Shown here in pieces: positions 13,240-24,474 of a DNA stretch of 64,000 nt. The translations under genes and the position numbers were made by a program. This stretch comes from Dermacentor variabilis (taxonomy: Eukaryota > Arthropoda > Arachnida > Ixodida > Ixodidae): assembly GCF_050947875.1 (NCBI RefSeq), contig NC_134570.1, positions 103,278,122-103,342,121 on the forward strand, written 5' to 3'. How positions within the stretch are numbered: position 1 is the stretch's first letter; each line of letters opens with the position of its first letter. The notes under the pieces were generated by a model. It was given only the letters and a program-made list of their open reading frames with translations, was not told the origin of the DNA and did not search any database.

Positions 13240-13245
13240 AATAAA
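13240..13245 (+). terminator. polyadenylation signal of the 12.2-13.2 kb gene
   Basis: AATAAA 22 bases after the stop codon. A second AATAAA is at 13359-13364. The closeness of the first to the stop favours either a very short 3' UTR or use of the second site. Confidence 0.55.
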
Positions 13246-13364
13246 TTCTGCTTGCGAGTTCTTTGCATAAACTTGGATTCGTAAGGGCAGTAAGGATTGT
13301 AACCGAGCATTTTCTGCGCTACTATCATTTGTCGTTACCAACAAAGAATACGCAGTCCAATAAA

Positions 13365-14340
13365 TATTATTGATGGTGCGCAGTGCGGCCGCTTGCAAGA
13401 ACCTGTAAATACCAGTTTCTCCTAACATTAAGAGAAAAGTATTAGACCTGCAGGTAACGTTAAGGGAGCTCAACGTGTTGGTTATAGAGAATGATGTCAT
13501 TGTCTTCTTCACAGAAACTCAAAGCCAGCACCTAGGGACAACGTCACCTTCCGTGGAACAGAAGGGAAACTCGAGAAGCGACTGCTAATGATGCGGTGAA
13601 AGTCCCAGTACAGTTTGTTGTTCTGTGTGTGTGTCGTAGGGATGAGTTCCTCAGAAAAATAAACAATATTTCCTCAGCCATCTGCATTTCGGATCAGCCG
13701 ACCTTGAGCATTTACTACCGCCGTCCTAGCTGATTACCATTTAATACTTTGCCTCGCGTGCCCAATCACTGATACTTGTGTCGAAGTTGTCAAACATTAC
13801 TCAAGCAATGAAAAAAAAGAGAGAGAGAGAGATAGCGTTTACTTAATATACGCAGGCGACACTTTGATATATGTATCCGCGACTTTTCTTTACACCTAGA
13901 AGTAGCTCCGCCACTTCTTTTTTCAGGCGTGAGTGGTCTTTATTCAGCAGCGGCAAATGTGTCAACACAAAAATGTGAACAAGAGTGACCGTATAATTCC
14001 TGTACATTAATCAGATAGCTCTGCTGAAAACCCTGAATAAGCTGCGTGGTTGTCTGTGAATACTCTTAGTATGCAAAATGTTATTTAAGTAACCTGTCCT
14101 AAAGACCACCCATGTCATAAATGGAACCTGTGGGCATGTAAAAATTCTTTGGCACATCGTTGGATGCATTTAGAAGGCAGTTTTTCGGCAGGCACCACTT
14201 TGCATGGAAGTTTAACTCGGCATCTACTATATTTCCCTTCTATAGGCCTTTTCGTCGGCTTGTGGTCATCGTTGAGATATCACTCACAAAATTTGTGGAT
14301 GTGCCTTTAAAAGCTTGCCCTGACATGTGTGCGTGGGCCC
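13365..14340. other. intergenic with a short (GA)n tract
   Basis: No gene recognised. An A-run followed by (GA)n lies at about 13810-13832. Confidence 0.45.
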
Positions 14341-14832
14341 TATAACGTAAAGCTATTCCAATATGTTTTTATTCCGCTCTCCTGACGTCAGATTTGCGTA
14401 ACCACCGACGCAAGCATCGGGCGGTCACCCGCAGGGTTGTCTGAACAGACCAATCAAACGCTCTCCTCGTTCACAGGAGGTAACTTTTGTTTACTTGAAA
14501 AACGAATAACATTGCCTACACTGAGTGGCTTGTCTTATCTAATTGGCTGACAAGAGGCGACTCTCAAGTGGTGGGCGATTACATGGAGCCGGGCAACTGC
14601 ACTCAACATGGACAAGCGTAAGAAGAGGGTGGTGCCGGCGTCTGCGATTGGTCCGCTGTCCCTTACTTAGCTTGCAGTGGCTTGTCGAAAATCGCGGCGG
14701 CATGCAACGGAAGCTTATGAATGACGCTAAAACGGATCATCAGCAAAGAGGAGCTGGCAGAACGAGGTCGTAAACGTGCTCAAAAACGTTACTATGCCGT
14801 GTAAGAAGGTTTATTAGACGCAAATAAACCCA
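14341..14832 (+). repeat. dispersed repeat, uninterrupted copy
   Basis: About 480 bp that align over their length with 50512-51001 in the same orientation. Shared landmarks are 'aaagctattccaata', 'ttgcgtaacc', 'cccgcagggttgtctgaac', 'aacgaataacattgcct', 'ggtgccggcgtctgcgattg' and 'cgtaaacgtg'. The copies differ by many substitutions and small indels, so they are old. This copy continues past the point ('tttatta') where the second is interrupted, reading GACGCAAATAAACCC. No ORF is conserved between the copies. Confidence 0.8.
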
Positions 14833-14983
14833 TGCTCTCAATAAACCCAGGTTTGAGTAGCCAGTGCCTGAGCGATCGGCGGCAGCCATCTTTTATTCCT
14901 TTTGGAACGGGGCAGCCTGCGACTATTCAGAAGAAAATTCAGTTTTGTTCGGCATATTAATGCACCTTTAACGCGTACACGTC

Positions 14984-15280
14984 CCTTTGACGCGGTGAAT
15001 TTTTTCGGCTTCGTGACGTAGGGTGACAGACAGATGAAGAGGGTGCAGCCCACAAATTTTTGACCAATAGCTGAGGGATAACGGCGAAATGACGTCAAAT
15101 CAGGAATAACTACTTATCTTTTGTTCAGTCAAATCATGCATAATCAGTGTGTACACGTCATATCAGATGGGGAGCTATCGCGGATTTTGTGACGTCGCGT
15201 GGCAGACAGGGGAAGTGGGGGTGGTGCTAAAAAGTTTTTGACGAATCGCAGAGGGCTGATTGGAGAAGTGGAATAGAAAA
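14984..15280 (+). repeat. diverged direct duplication
   Basis: Two related segments, about 15010-15090 and 15185-15270, share the order 'gtgacgt', 'gacagacag' or 'ggcagacag', 'tttttgac', 'gagg'. They may be an internal duplication of the same dispersed element that begins at 14341. Confidence 0.4.
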
Positions 15281-17504
15281 CTTTTGAATAGTTTTACGTT
15301 ATAGCGCCCCATGTCACATGTGTCGGGCACCAGTCCAGGCCCCATGATAGGCTCGTGGGAAAAGAAAAGTTCTTGCCGAAAGCTTTTGTTACCGCTGACA
15401 CATTAAAGTTCCTTCGAACAGTTCAAGGGGTAAATGTCCTTAGCCTTTTCACACAATGTAAACACTACCTGAGTGAAGCTGTATTTGTATTTGGAGAATA
15501 AGTTCGTTTACAAGAGGCCCCAACTTTGCAAAACAAGATCCGCTGCTATTCGATTGCTGTCTAGAAATTTACTGAGGAATTGAGCGCAGAAATGACGGGG
15601 AACAAATAAGTCAAACGTACCCATACTCTACTCTCAAGTAATAAACTACCAATACGCTTAACCATATATGGTATTCACATGAACGGTAAGCGCATTACGT
15701 GCGATTTCAGTCGCGCAGTTAATTAAACCATAATTCATTATTCCTCACAGTGAGCAACCAGCCACAGCGCTTACTTTTGAATATTATAACCAAAAAAATT
15801 TTGATGCGAAAAGCATGAACAACAAAGTCAGAGACGGTCTGTATAATAAGGACAAACTCCATGTTAGTCAAAGGGCAGGAGTTGGGATTTGCAATCTCTG
15901 ACGAAACGCACGACCAAAGTTTATTCGTTAATTACGCAGCAAACGACAATATTCTTGTCCAAGCTGCACAAAACGGAGACAAACTCTGCAATAGTAAATT
16001 AGCTCGTATACTCGATTTCCAGACCTACCGTCTCTCAGCTAAACTCAAGCACTGGCTTGTCTGTGTTGACGGTATCGGCGGCTGGCGATACAAGCTTGTT
16101 TTATTGAGCTACATGTCAAACTGTTGACTTTCTTCAGGCTGTATTTCTAAAATATTTGACTCGCATTCTCAGCGTCTTTGACTAGCCATGCGGGCTTCCA
16201 AATGCGAAACTCGTTACAATTGATTAAAAATTGTTGTTTAATGTAACCCTGGTAGACCTTTACGGAACGTGTCATGCGTTATCAAGCGGCTGCTGAAACA
16301 GAGTAGCTATACCGCAATATTTGCTTGAAATTTCAGTGCATTGCTGACCTATGCACTATCTGAATATTTGACTGAAGAAATTGTCCTAAGGACCTCAGGT
16401 CGTCTCAAAATACATGGTAGAAACAGTTGTTCTTAGAACAAAAATCCGCCAAATAGGCCACGATTCATGCTTTGGTGACCAAGTTCCGTCTTCGGCAAGC
16501 CGCTGCATACTGTTTAAAATGAGCCAAGCTATGCACAATGACGAGGTACGTTTTTGTCTGCCGTAATAATTTTCTGAATGAAAGTGCAGCGCTGATCCAC
16601 CATAAACTATAGCCAACGTCCCCTTCTCCCTCCTTAGTTCATACAATGTGGTTCTTGGCATTCACAATACATAGTATAGAATGACAAACACGGCAAATCG
16701 TCGAGGAAATACGTAATACTGTGTTCTTGAAACATTACAAGTTCATTTATTTCATTAGCAGCAATTCTTGTTGACTGATATACAAACTTGTCTTGAGAGC
16801 GCGTCGGCATTTGAGTAACTGTTCACAAAGATGACTGAAATGTAGCTTTCTGATGAAAAGATCTGGACAGTAGGCTCTGTCTGCGCAGCAAACACAAAAA
16901 AGTAAAACATAACTGTTTTCATTTATTCCACGCTATGCAACCAAAGTACGAGTGGCATTACATTTGTATATGGAAAATAATATCTTATACCAAGGGCATC
17001 AGGAATACAAAACAGGCGCTTCTACTGCTGTGTCGTTTTCCTTAGAATAATATTGAGGAAAACAGGGCTGGAGCTCGGCCGCACAAGAAGCAAAGCGGAC
17101 ACAAAGTTAGTGGGTCGTCGTCACATATCTCTGTTGTACTAGAATTATCCGCCAGACAGCCGAACTATCCAGCATACTGGATAGTTGCTGGATAGTTGCT
17201 GGAAATGGCTCCTTGATTGCGACGAAGACGCTTATATAGTATTAAAGAGCAGTAGCTAACAGAATGGCACATGGGACGAAGAATGGCGCATTGCCTTCTA
17301 TAACCAAAGCTAGTATATGCGGCGACGTTAGCATGGTTATATAGGGTATGTGTCCACGTAACTTTTACAGGTAAAGTTGGGTTCACTCGACACCTGTTAC
17401 AATTATCTTCGGTTAGCGAACGATGTCTTCCTAAAGTTTTTTTTTTTTAAGCCAGCCCTCATTGTCAGTAGCTATTCATTTGACACATACAAAAAATAAC
17501 CGAC
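15281..17504. other. intergenic, nothing recognised
   Basis: Only short ORFs without motifs. It contains the expected 3' region of the minus-strand gene at 17505-19563. A run of 12 T at 17438-17449 (A on the coding strand) lies about 60 bases past its stop. Confidence 0.45.
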
Positions 17505-19563
17505 CTAGCTTTTCTGGGAGTAACTAACGTATCCGATGGTGTCCCGCTTCCGTCCGTAGCTGAATCCGTACGGGGTCGCACCATAGGTGTAAGGGTAGCG
17601 AAGAGGTTGGGGCTCGACGCGGTGGCTATAGCGGGGCAAGTAGGTATAACCGCGCACGTGGACACCACCGGTCACCGCGACGGGAACTGCGGTGTGGACC
17701 CCGTGGACGGCCGCGGGTGTGTAGCTAGACACACTTGCCACACTATGTGGGACTCCCGGTCGAGCAGTCTCGAAGCTGGTCACACGCGAGGCTTCGGAAG
17801 CAGCCGGGGCCTGATGCACGGCGGTAGACACCACGGGTGCCACGTAAGGAGCTGCTGCTACGCCGACATCGTAGCGGTGGCTGTAGCGTGGCAAGTAGGT
17901 GTAACCAGGTACATGTACGGCACCAGTCACGGCGGTAGGAACCGAGGCGTGGACAGTCTGGACGGCAGCGGGAGTGTAGCTGGAGACTACAGCCACAGTG
18001 TGCGGGACCCCCGGCCGAGCAGTCTCAAAGCTGGTTACACGCGAGGCCTCGGACACGGTAGGCGCCTGGTGCACGGCGGTAGACACCACAGGTGCCACGT
18101 AAGGAGTGGCTGCCACGCTACCATCGTAGCGGTGGCTGTAGCGTGGCAAGTAAGTGTAACCGGGTACATGGACGGCACCAGTCACGGCTGTAGGAACCGA
18201 GGCGTGGACAGTCTGGACGGCAGCGGGAGTGTAGCTGGAGACTGCGGCCACAGTGTGCGGGACCCCCGGCCGAGCAGTCTCAAAGCTGGTCACACGCGAG
18301 GCTTCGGACACGGTAGGCGCCTGATGCACGGCGGTAGACACCACGGGTGCCACGTAAGGAGCTGCTGCGACGCCGACATTGTAGCGGTGGCTGTAGCGTG
18401 GCAAGTAAGTGTAACGAGGTACATGGACGGCACCAGTCACGGTGGTAGGAACCGAGGCGTGGACAGTCTGGACGGCAGCGGGAGTGTAGCTGGAGACTGC
18501 GGCCACAGTGTGCGGGACCCCCGGCCGAGCAGTCTCAAAGCTGGTCACACGCGAGGCTTCAGACACGGTAGGCGCCTGGTGAACGGCGGTAGACACCACA
18601 GGTGCCACGTAAGGAGTGGCTGCCACGCTACCATCGTAGCGGTGGCTGTAGCGTGGCAAGTAAGTGTAACCGGGTACATGTACGGCACCAGTCACGGCGG
18701 TAGGAACCGAGGCGTGGACCGTGTGTACGCCAGCGGGTGTGTAGCTAGATACTCTCGCCACGGTGTGGGGTACTCCTGGTCGAGCAGTCTCGAAGCTGGT
18801 CACACGCGAGGCTTCTGACAACGTCGGGGCGTGATGTACGGCAGTAGACACAATGGGTGCTACGTAAGGAGCGGCTGCCAGGCCGGTTGATGGCACGCCG
18901 ATGGTGGCGACGCTGTGGCCAAAGGCCGCACTGGCCAGGGCAATGATGAAGAAGTACTGCAAAAATCAATGAGAAGTTTGGTTACCTGTAGAGGAAGCAT
19001 CATGAGGGGTGTGTTCGTCACCGAAACACTCATGTTGGACCTGCGTGGCGTGAGAACTACTCTGGCTCTATGGGATAGTGCTCCTTGTTTGAAGTGCTTT
19101 TAGGAGGTGGCAGGACTTGCATTGATGGCTCCCTCAGAAATAGTAACTTTGCTACAAATCTTTCAGGCGTTGTGAAACGAGCCATGGTAAACATTTATTG
19201 TCAGTAGCGCAATGAAAATTATGGGCCTTCAAGGTGGCACAATCTCGCATGCTGTGTGAATTGTTCTGGCGAAAATCCACGCCCTCAAGACGCCACCTGA
19301 AGTCAACTAATATAAACAAACTCTTCTCCGGCACTCATTGCAAGTAATTTTTACTCAATGCAGCTGGTCATCGAGAAACACGGTAGGGGCTTGATAGAAA
19401 GCATCCGTAGACTTCAATCATGACGTTTTTTTTTTAAATATATCATGGGCAATATATGTTCACAGCGGTATCAGTCGCAAATAATTCACTCGGTGTCTTT
19501 ACTAAACATACCGATGCCAGATGAAAAGAAGTAAGGAATATCAACCAAACTTACGGCTTTCAT
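17505..19563 (-). CDS. secreted cuticle-like protein with five 85-residue tandem repeats, subfamily B
   Basis: Exon 1 is 19555-19563 (ATG AAA GCC, donor gtaagt) and exon 2 is 17505-18956 (acceptor tttttgcag), phase 0, intron 598 bp. Product about 486 aa: signal peptide MKAYFFIIALASAAFG, a short linker, five repeats of 85 residues, then a Tyr/Pro/Arg tail (QPLRYPYTYGATPYG). Each repeat carries PYVAPVVSTAVH, SEASRVTSFETARPGVPH, SSYTPA and GYTYLPRYSHRY. Without splicing the frame has no ATG near its 5' end; a TTG would be the first usable codon, which supports the two-exon model. The single-unit paralog is at 32182-33153, with the same head and tail, so this gene arose by internal expansion. Likely a structural matrix or cuticle protein, inferred from composition and export; no enzymatic motif is present. 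Confidence 0.8.
17607..18881 (-). repeat. five in-frame 255-bp tandem repeats
   Basis: The string [c/t]acgtaagga recurs at 17841, 18096, 18351, 18606 and 18861, a spacing of exactly 255 bp (85 codons). Units 2 and 4 (in coding order) begin GSVAATPY, while units 3 and 5 begin VGVAAAPY, an alternating A-B pattern. Units 2-4 are nearly identical. Units 1 and 5 are more diverged, as expected for array edges. Confidence 0.95.
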
Positions 19564-19625
19564 GGTATGCTTTAGTTGTAGAAGCTCCTCCAACATTGAT
19601 CTGGTAGAGGGACCACCTCGAATCT

Positions 19626-19634
19626 CCTTTTATA
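19626..19634 (-). promoter_or_regulatory. TATA box of the 17.5-19.6 kb gene
   Basis: TATAAAAGG on the minus strand, 63 bases upstream of the predicted nine-base first coding exon. Confidence 0.7.
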
Positions 19635-21185
19635 CAACTCAGCTACACACTTTACAAAAAGAAAATTGTAAAGGAAACTTTTGTACGTAGACGTGGAGCT
19701 CCTGAAGGTAAGGGTGAGACAGGCATTTCGAAGTGAGAGAGTGTAAGATGATCTGATCATCATGAGCGACACACGTGGCTGTGAAAGGGCGAAAGAGATC
19801 TCTGTGATTTGGAATATTCAGTGCGAGTTGTATTTTGCCAATAAACTCTTAACGTTGTTGTTCACAGAATAAATAAAAGGAAAGGTTTCGAACAGAATTT
19901 ACGTCTTTACTTCGTTTCAAACAGATTCGGCTTCGCGGTAGTTATGCATCGAACTTAATGTCAAGGACGCATGCACATTAGAGTTGATCCCATAACATTT
20001 AACGACGAACATACCGGAGCAGGCGCGCGGTAATGGAACGTGCTCGAAGATAACATTTACAGTTTAGCCTTTCTAGCTTTAAATTTCGTTGCGTAGATAG
20101 TGCTGGTCTCGTATTGGAGTGTTGCGGTGGACGTGTCCCAGATGTCGCTGATAGCCTACGGGGACTTCTCGTACGAAGTCGGCGTCTAATTGCACCTAAG
20201 TTTAACGCCTGTCGGCAATGCTTTCTCGTCTATTTTAGGCTTTTTCTTAGCATGCCTGCAAAGTAAGGTGTACCGCGCTAACTGTTGTTGTAGACTTGGT
20301 GAAATGCGTAGCACCATTTGCTCTGTGGGTTCGGAGGCATTTATTGCGAAGAAGCCTGACAGTGAGCATGGTCTGTTTCAACGACGCTGCAGCTCCGAAA
20401 GATTTCAGGACGGGGATGAAAACGCTGTAAAAATTAGAATGTTTCACGAAAGCCCTTTGCACAGGGTATGCACTGACACTCAAATGCCACTACCAAGCTC
20501 AATTGTACAGGTAGCCGCTACAAAAGTGTATATGAATTCCACCCGCCCGTGAGCTTTCCTTGTGCCAACGACGAGTGAGACAGTTTTATCAATCACAATT
20601 TGTTTGTAGCGAATATCATCAGTAGACTTGAGCCCACATTTAAATTAGATCTTTGCCGTGGGTATTTCTTGTCAACACAAACTACAAGCTTTCTCCTTTC
20701 ACCGTGTGGCATGGTAAGGCTGCTTTTTAAGTGGATGCATAATGTGCAAGATGTCTTTTACGGGCTATCAAGCTTTCAAAGTATTCCAAGAATATCTTTC
20801 GCTACGGTTGGATTTCCGTTTTGTACTTTGGCTGCATAATTGGTTAGCTTCATATCGTTGTGACTGATTTATACATGTCTCTTCCACCCATACGATGTCC
20901 AAATTAAGTAAAGCTAACCCCAGACCTCTCTGACGTTCACTGCGAAGCTGTCTATAGCTAGGATCCGTGATTTTATGTGGTTCTCGCAGGAATAACTTTC
21001 CCCAAAAAGTGAGAGTGAAAGCCAACAACTAAAGCAAACACATATTGCCGCTCGCGTCGAAGCTCGGTTCAACGGCCACCTGTGCCTTACACGGCGCTCC
21101 GTTGCAGCTGCTTCTCTGTGAATGCATGACGTAGTGCGTGACGTAGTGTGCATCTGATAAGGCGACCAAGGGGAATTTTAAAGCG
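19635..21185. other. intergenic, nothing recognised
   Basis: Overlapping ORFs on both strands at 20190-20552 (120 codons +, 78 codons -) have no motif I recognise and are not called. Confidence 0.4.
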
Positions 21186-21722
21186 AAAGTGTATAAGGCT
21201 CATGTCCGGGGTATAGTGGCGTCTGCAAGCAAAAATTATCATTCTCAGCAACGTCTCGAGGGTCGTCAGCTTCTTGGTTGGCGACCCTTGGCGCAACCGC
21301 ATGAACACGTGCCACTGTTCGCGCGTTGGTCATCGTTGTCTTCTTCCACAGCTAGCTCCGTTGTGCAAAAAACTATCATCATCACCAATGGCTCTTTCGA
21401 GCACGGCTGACGTCACAGCTCTATAGGTGACCGACGTAATTGATCTGTTTCCTTCCTCGGGCACAATTGTATGGCTTCATTGTGCAAAAAACTGCCATCA
21501 TCAGCAATGCTTCGAGCGTCGTCGTCTTCTTCCACAGCTGGCTAGTTGCCGCCCCTCGGAGCAACCGCGCGAATGCACTTGTGACACTGCTCAAGCATTC
21601 GTCGTCATCGTCTTCCACACCTGGCTCCGTTACCGCTCCCTGTCGGTCCCTGCGCAGTAGAAGCCCACTGCGCGCTGACGTGCGTCCTGCATGACCTTTA
21701 TTAAAGTTTGTCCAATTCAATC
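21186..21722 (+). repeat. GC-richer segment with an internal diverged duplication
   Basis: Two related stretches, about 21235-21405 and 21478-21640, share 'gtgcaaaaaact', 'catcatca', 'gtcgtc', 'cttcttccacagct' and 'ggctccgtt'. An ATTAAA near 21700 follows. This could be part of an LTR or another non-coding repeat; no partner copy is visible in the window, so the class is left open. Confidence 0.35.
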
Positions 21723-22599
21723 ATTCCAGGCTAGAATTTCACCTATCTTCTGTCACCGTGACAGGGAGGCCGCGCTCACGGTGGTATGATCTTGTGGTAT
21801 GGGTATGGTATGTTCAAGAGGGTACGAGCCAGAGCCATTCATTGTCTTGGGTGAATTTAATAACAGAGGTGATACGCAAATGTGTTTTGCGACACGATGA
21901 CCACAGATTAGGAGAATAAGTTCGTACCTTTGTTCGAAATTTTGTGTCACCTCTGTGTCGTGCGCTAAACAGCTCCTTTGGTAATCCACCTTCATAGAGT
22001 GCAATGGCTCATGAACTTTATTATATCTGAAACGAGGTCGATATGATTTGCACAGTTCACACGAATTGTGATGATATTGAACAAGCTTCGACTAGACATA
22101 AATACGCCACACCCTTGTGAGCTACTGATGCAAGGTCCACTCATTGAGACCGTCATCTATATATCCCATGATGAATTCTCAAGTTCACCATTTCCACGCT
22201 AATTTTTACTCATGCAAACCCAGAAACTAGTTCCAAAACGCTGAGTTATGGACCAGCCGCTGTAACCTTGTAACCTCAATATTGTTCCAAGTAATCTTGT
22301 CCCGAAAGCGAACGGACACAAGTGACCCTTAAAGAGACAAGTGGGACCGACTTCAAAAAGCTTTTCGTTCGCAAGTAGTCTATTCCACGGGCTGGCTGTC
22401 TTCTCTAAGACAATGCTCTGAATCAGGATTGTCTGGAATATGATCTTATGCACAAATATTGCGTAAGAAGCTTTTGTGAGTACAAGCCCCACTTATTTTC
22501 ACCCTAATTTGTTTCTTTTATTACTCTCACGCCTCTGCTGCCCAATCTTTCAAATTTACCAGCATCACAACTAATAAGCCAACGAAGTTACGACGCAGC
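21723..22599. other. intergenic, nothing recognised
   Basis: No coding motif or repeat match. The right edge probably contains the truncated start of the LINE remnant that follows. Confidence 0.4.
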
Positions 22600-23546
22600 G
22601 ATACAACAGGTACTATTGACGAACACAACATCGTCGATGCATCATGCGTTAACATCTGCAAAGTCTATACGGATGCTGCCATTCTCCCAGACGGCGGAAG
22701 GACATCATTCCTGAGTACTACGCATAATTTCATCAGCGGCCACCAGCGCTATTTATCTACGGAAGCCAGCGCTCTAGTAATGGAACTTCAAGCCATCCAC
22801 GACACTGTGCAAGATGCGACATCTAAGCTGCCTACCATCAAGCAACTAGATATCTTCACTGATTCTTTAGCGGCTATTCAGGAACTCAAGAAGGTTGATA
22901 AGGCGATGGAAATCTGCGAGAGAATACACACTGTGAATAGTAAGACAGCTACTTCCTTCAAGGTACACTGGATTCAAGGCCATTCAGCGAACCCTCACAA
23001 CATTGCTGCTGACCAGCAGGCACACTGCCCTCCTAATCCTGATCCTCCACCTATTCCCCTCCCACCCCAACCCCGTAACTCGCTGCGAGCCCGTAAAAAA
23101 GGTTCTCCGGCAGGTCACACGCGCTCTTATCCCACCATGTGTCTGCTCCCTCCCCCTTCACCTTACTAGGGCGGAGGAAGTTGTGCTTAGGAGGCTTCGG
23201 GCCGGGGTGGCCCTTACACCGGCTGTTGTCTCAAGGTGGAACTGGTCGCATTTACCACTGGCTGCTACGTGTCCATACTGCTCCGTTCCTGTGGTGGAAT
23301 CAGATGCATACCACCTAATATGGACATGTACGGGTTTACAATCGGAACGCTCGCGTCTCCTACTGCAAGCCGGCCTCCGCTACAGTGTGACAACCAGCTA
23401 TGACCGCTGGATACATGACAACAGATTCCACAAAACACTGCTTCAATTCATACACAACACAGGCCTCACAGCACACATATAATACAGATATACGCTCCAC
23501 GAATTATGCCTTAAGGGCAAGCCTTCATCCCAATAAAAAAAAAAGT
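22600..23546 (+). mobile_element. 5'-truncated LINE: RNase H and C-terminal zinc knuckle
   Basis: One frame across 22650-23030 gives an RNase H domain with its catalytic series visible: VYTDAA (Asp), EASALVMELQA (Glu), IFTDSLAA (Asp), WIQGHS (His) and NIAADQQAH (Asp). Near 23010-23040 the frame shifts, and the frame of 23003-23482 carries the C-terminal part, including TCPYC and DAYHLIWTC (Cys-x2-Cys...His-x4-Cys). It ends at HI-stop (23480) and a short 3' region ending in an A10 tract near 23536-23545. There is no endonuclease or reverse transcriptase upstream, so this is a 5'-truncated, frameshifted copy. RNase H plus zinc knuckle fits the I/R1-like groups. Confidence 0.7.
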
Positions 23547-24105
23547 TATTTCCTACAAGCCGGAACACGTACGCACATTAATATAAAATTTTATTTATGT
23601 CCTCAAAGTTCACATGAAGCAATTAATTGGGATGACGTGTGCAGAAAACGTGCCGAGTCAACGGCTCTAGCCACGCAAGAGCAACGAGCAGGGTGGGTGA
23701 GAGGCCGTTTGTTCTAAACAGTAAAACAGGCACACGATTTAAGAGCCCGTTGATCCATGGTACAAATCTAGACCGAACACACAGCAAAAATATTGCCTCA
23801 GCAAAATTATCCATTTGTTCTCACGTGTCTACTTTACGTGTCTTGTTTTTCGTGTTGTTCTAATTTCGTGATCCAGCATCACTTGTAGCCATTTCATGTG
23901 GGACATAGTGCAAGCATTACGGCAGAAGCAAACAGGCAGCGCACTCGAATGCATTAACGGGCCGATCCCGTAAACAATTCGCGTTCGCATGCACAGTTCA
24001 TGTTAAACTCAAATGGTCTGAGGACAGTCAAAGGAGTTGCAGCGCAATGATAACAGAAAAAAGAAGCTAAGGGGCTATTTCTTTTTGAGGTCGGACGAAA
24101 TACAA
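23547..24105. other. intergenic, nothing recognised
   Basis: Sequence between two LINE-related segments. No gene or repeat recognised. Confidence 0.4.
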
Positions 24106-24195
24106 CAGGCGGTGCAGCGGTGGCGTAGGGGTAGAAAATCCGCTTCGCATGCAAGAGGACCGTGGTTTGAATCCCGGTGCCGCGCAATTATCCAC
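24106..24195 (+). repeat. tRNA-like SINE head (alanine-type)
   Basis: Box A-like TGGCGTAGGGGTAGA and box B-like GGTTTGAATCC lie at the usual spacing. An approximate acceptor pair (GTGCAGC at 24112-24118 against GCCGCGC) has one mismatch, and the anticodon-arm sequence gcttcgcatgc resembles tRNA-Ala(CGC). The D and anticodon stems do not fold well and there is no clean tRNA end, so this is a tRNA-derived SINE head or LINE 5' region rather than a working tRNA. Ticks are known to carry a tRNA-derived SINE named Ruka; whether this is a copy needs an alignment. Confidence 0.5.
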
Positions 24196-24474
24196 CGGAT
24201 TAAAAGAAAAAAATCCGCGTGTTGATAAAATTCCATAAACAGGTCTGGAGTGTGGTCTGATACCGGTGACCAGAACTGATAACGCACTCCCTCACCAGAG
24301 CAGCATTGGCCACCCTGGTGCAATACTTGGCCACAACCTCCTATATGAACACCAGAATCAAACCCCGGCCCTCAGTCTCCCGCAGCTGCGAAGCACCTGA
24401 CCGCGGCGGAAGTCAGACCTGCAACGCAGCAGAGGGTGCTAAGAATCTCTGGTTCCGCACAGGCCGCCATTGGA

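Noticed and set aside
17607..18818. 403-codon ORF on the plus strand
   Set aside because: It is the antisense shadow of the five-repeat gene. It stays open because of the repeat's codon composition, and its translation (Gly/His/Arg-rich repeats) has no signal peptide or independent support.
20190..20552. 120-codon plus-strand ORF
   Set aside because: No motif, no splice or promoter context, and an overlapping open frame on the other strand.
24112..24184. Functional tRNA-Ala gene
   Set aside because: Box A and box B are present, but the acceptor has a mismatch and the D and anticodon stems are poor. Its placement next to a LINE points to a SINE-like origin.
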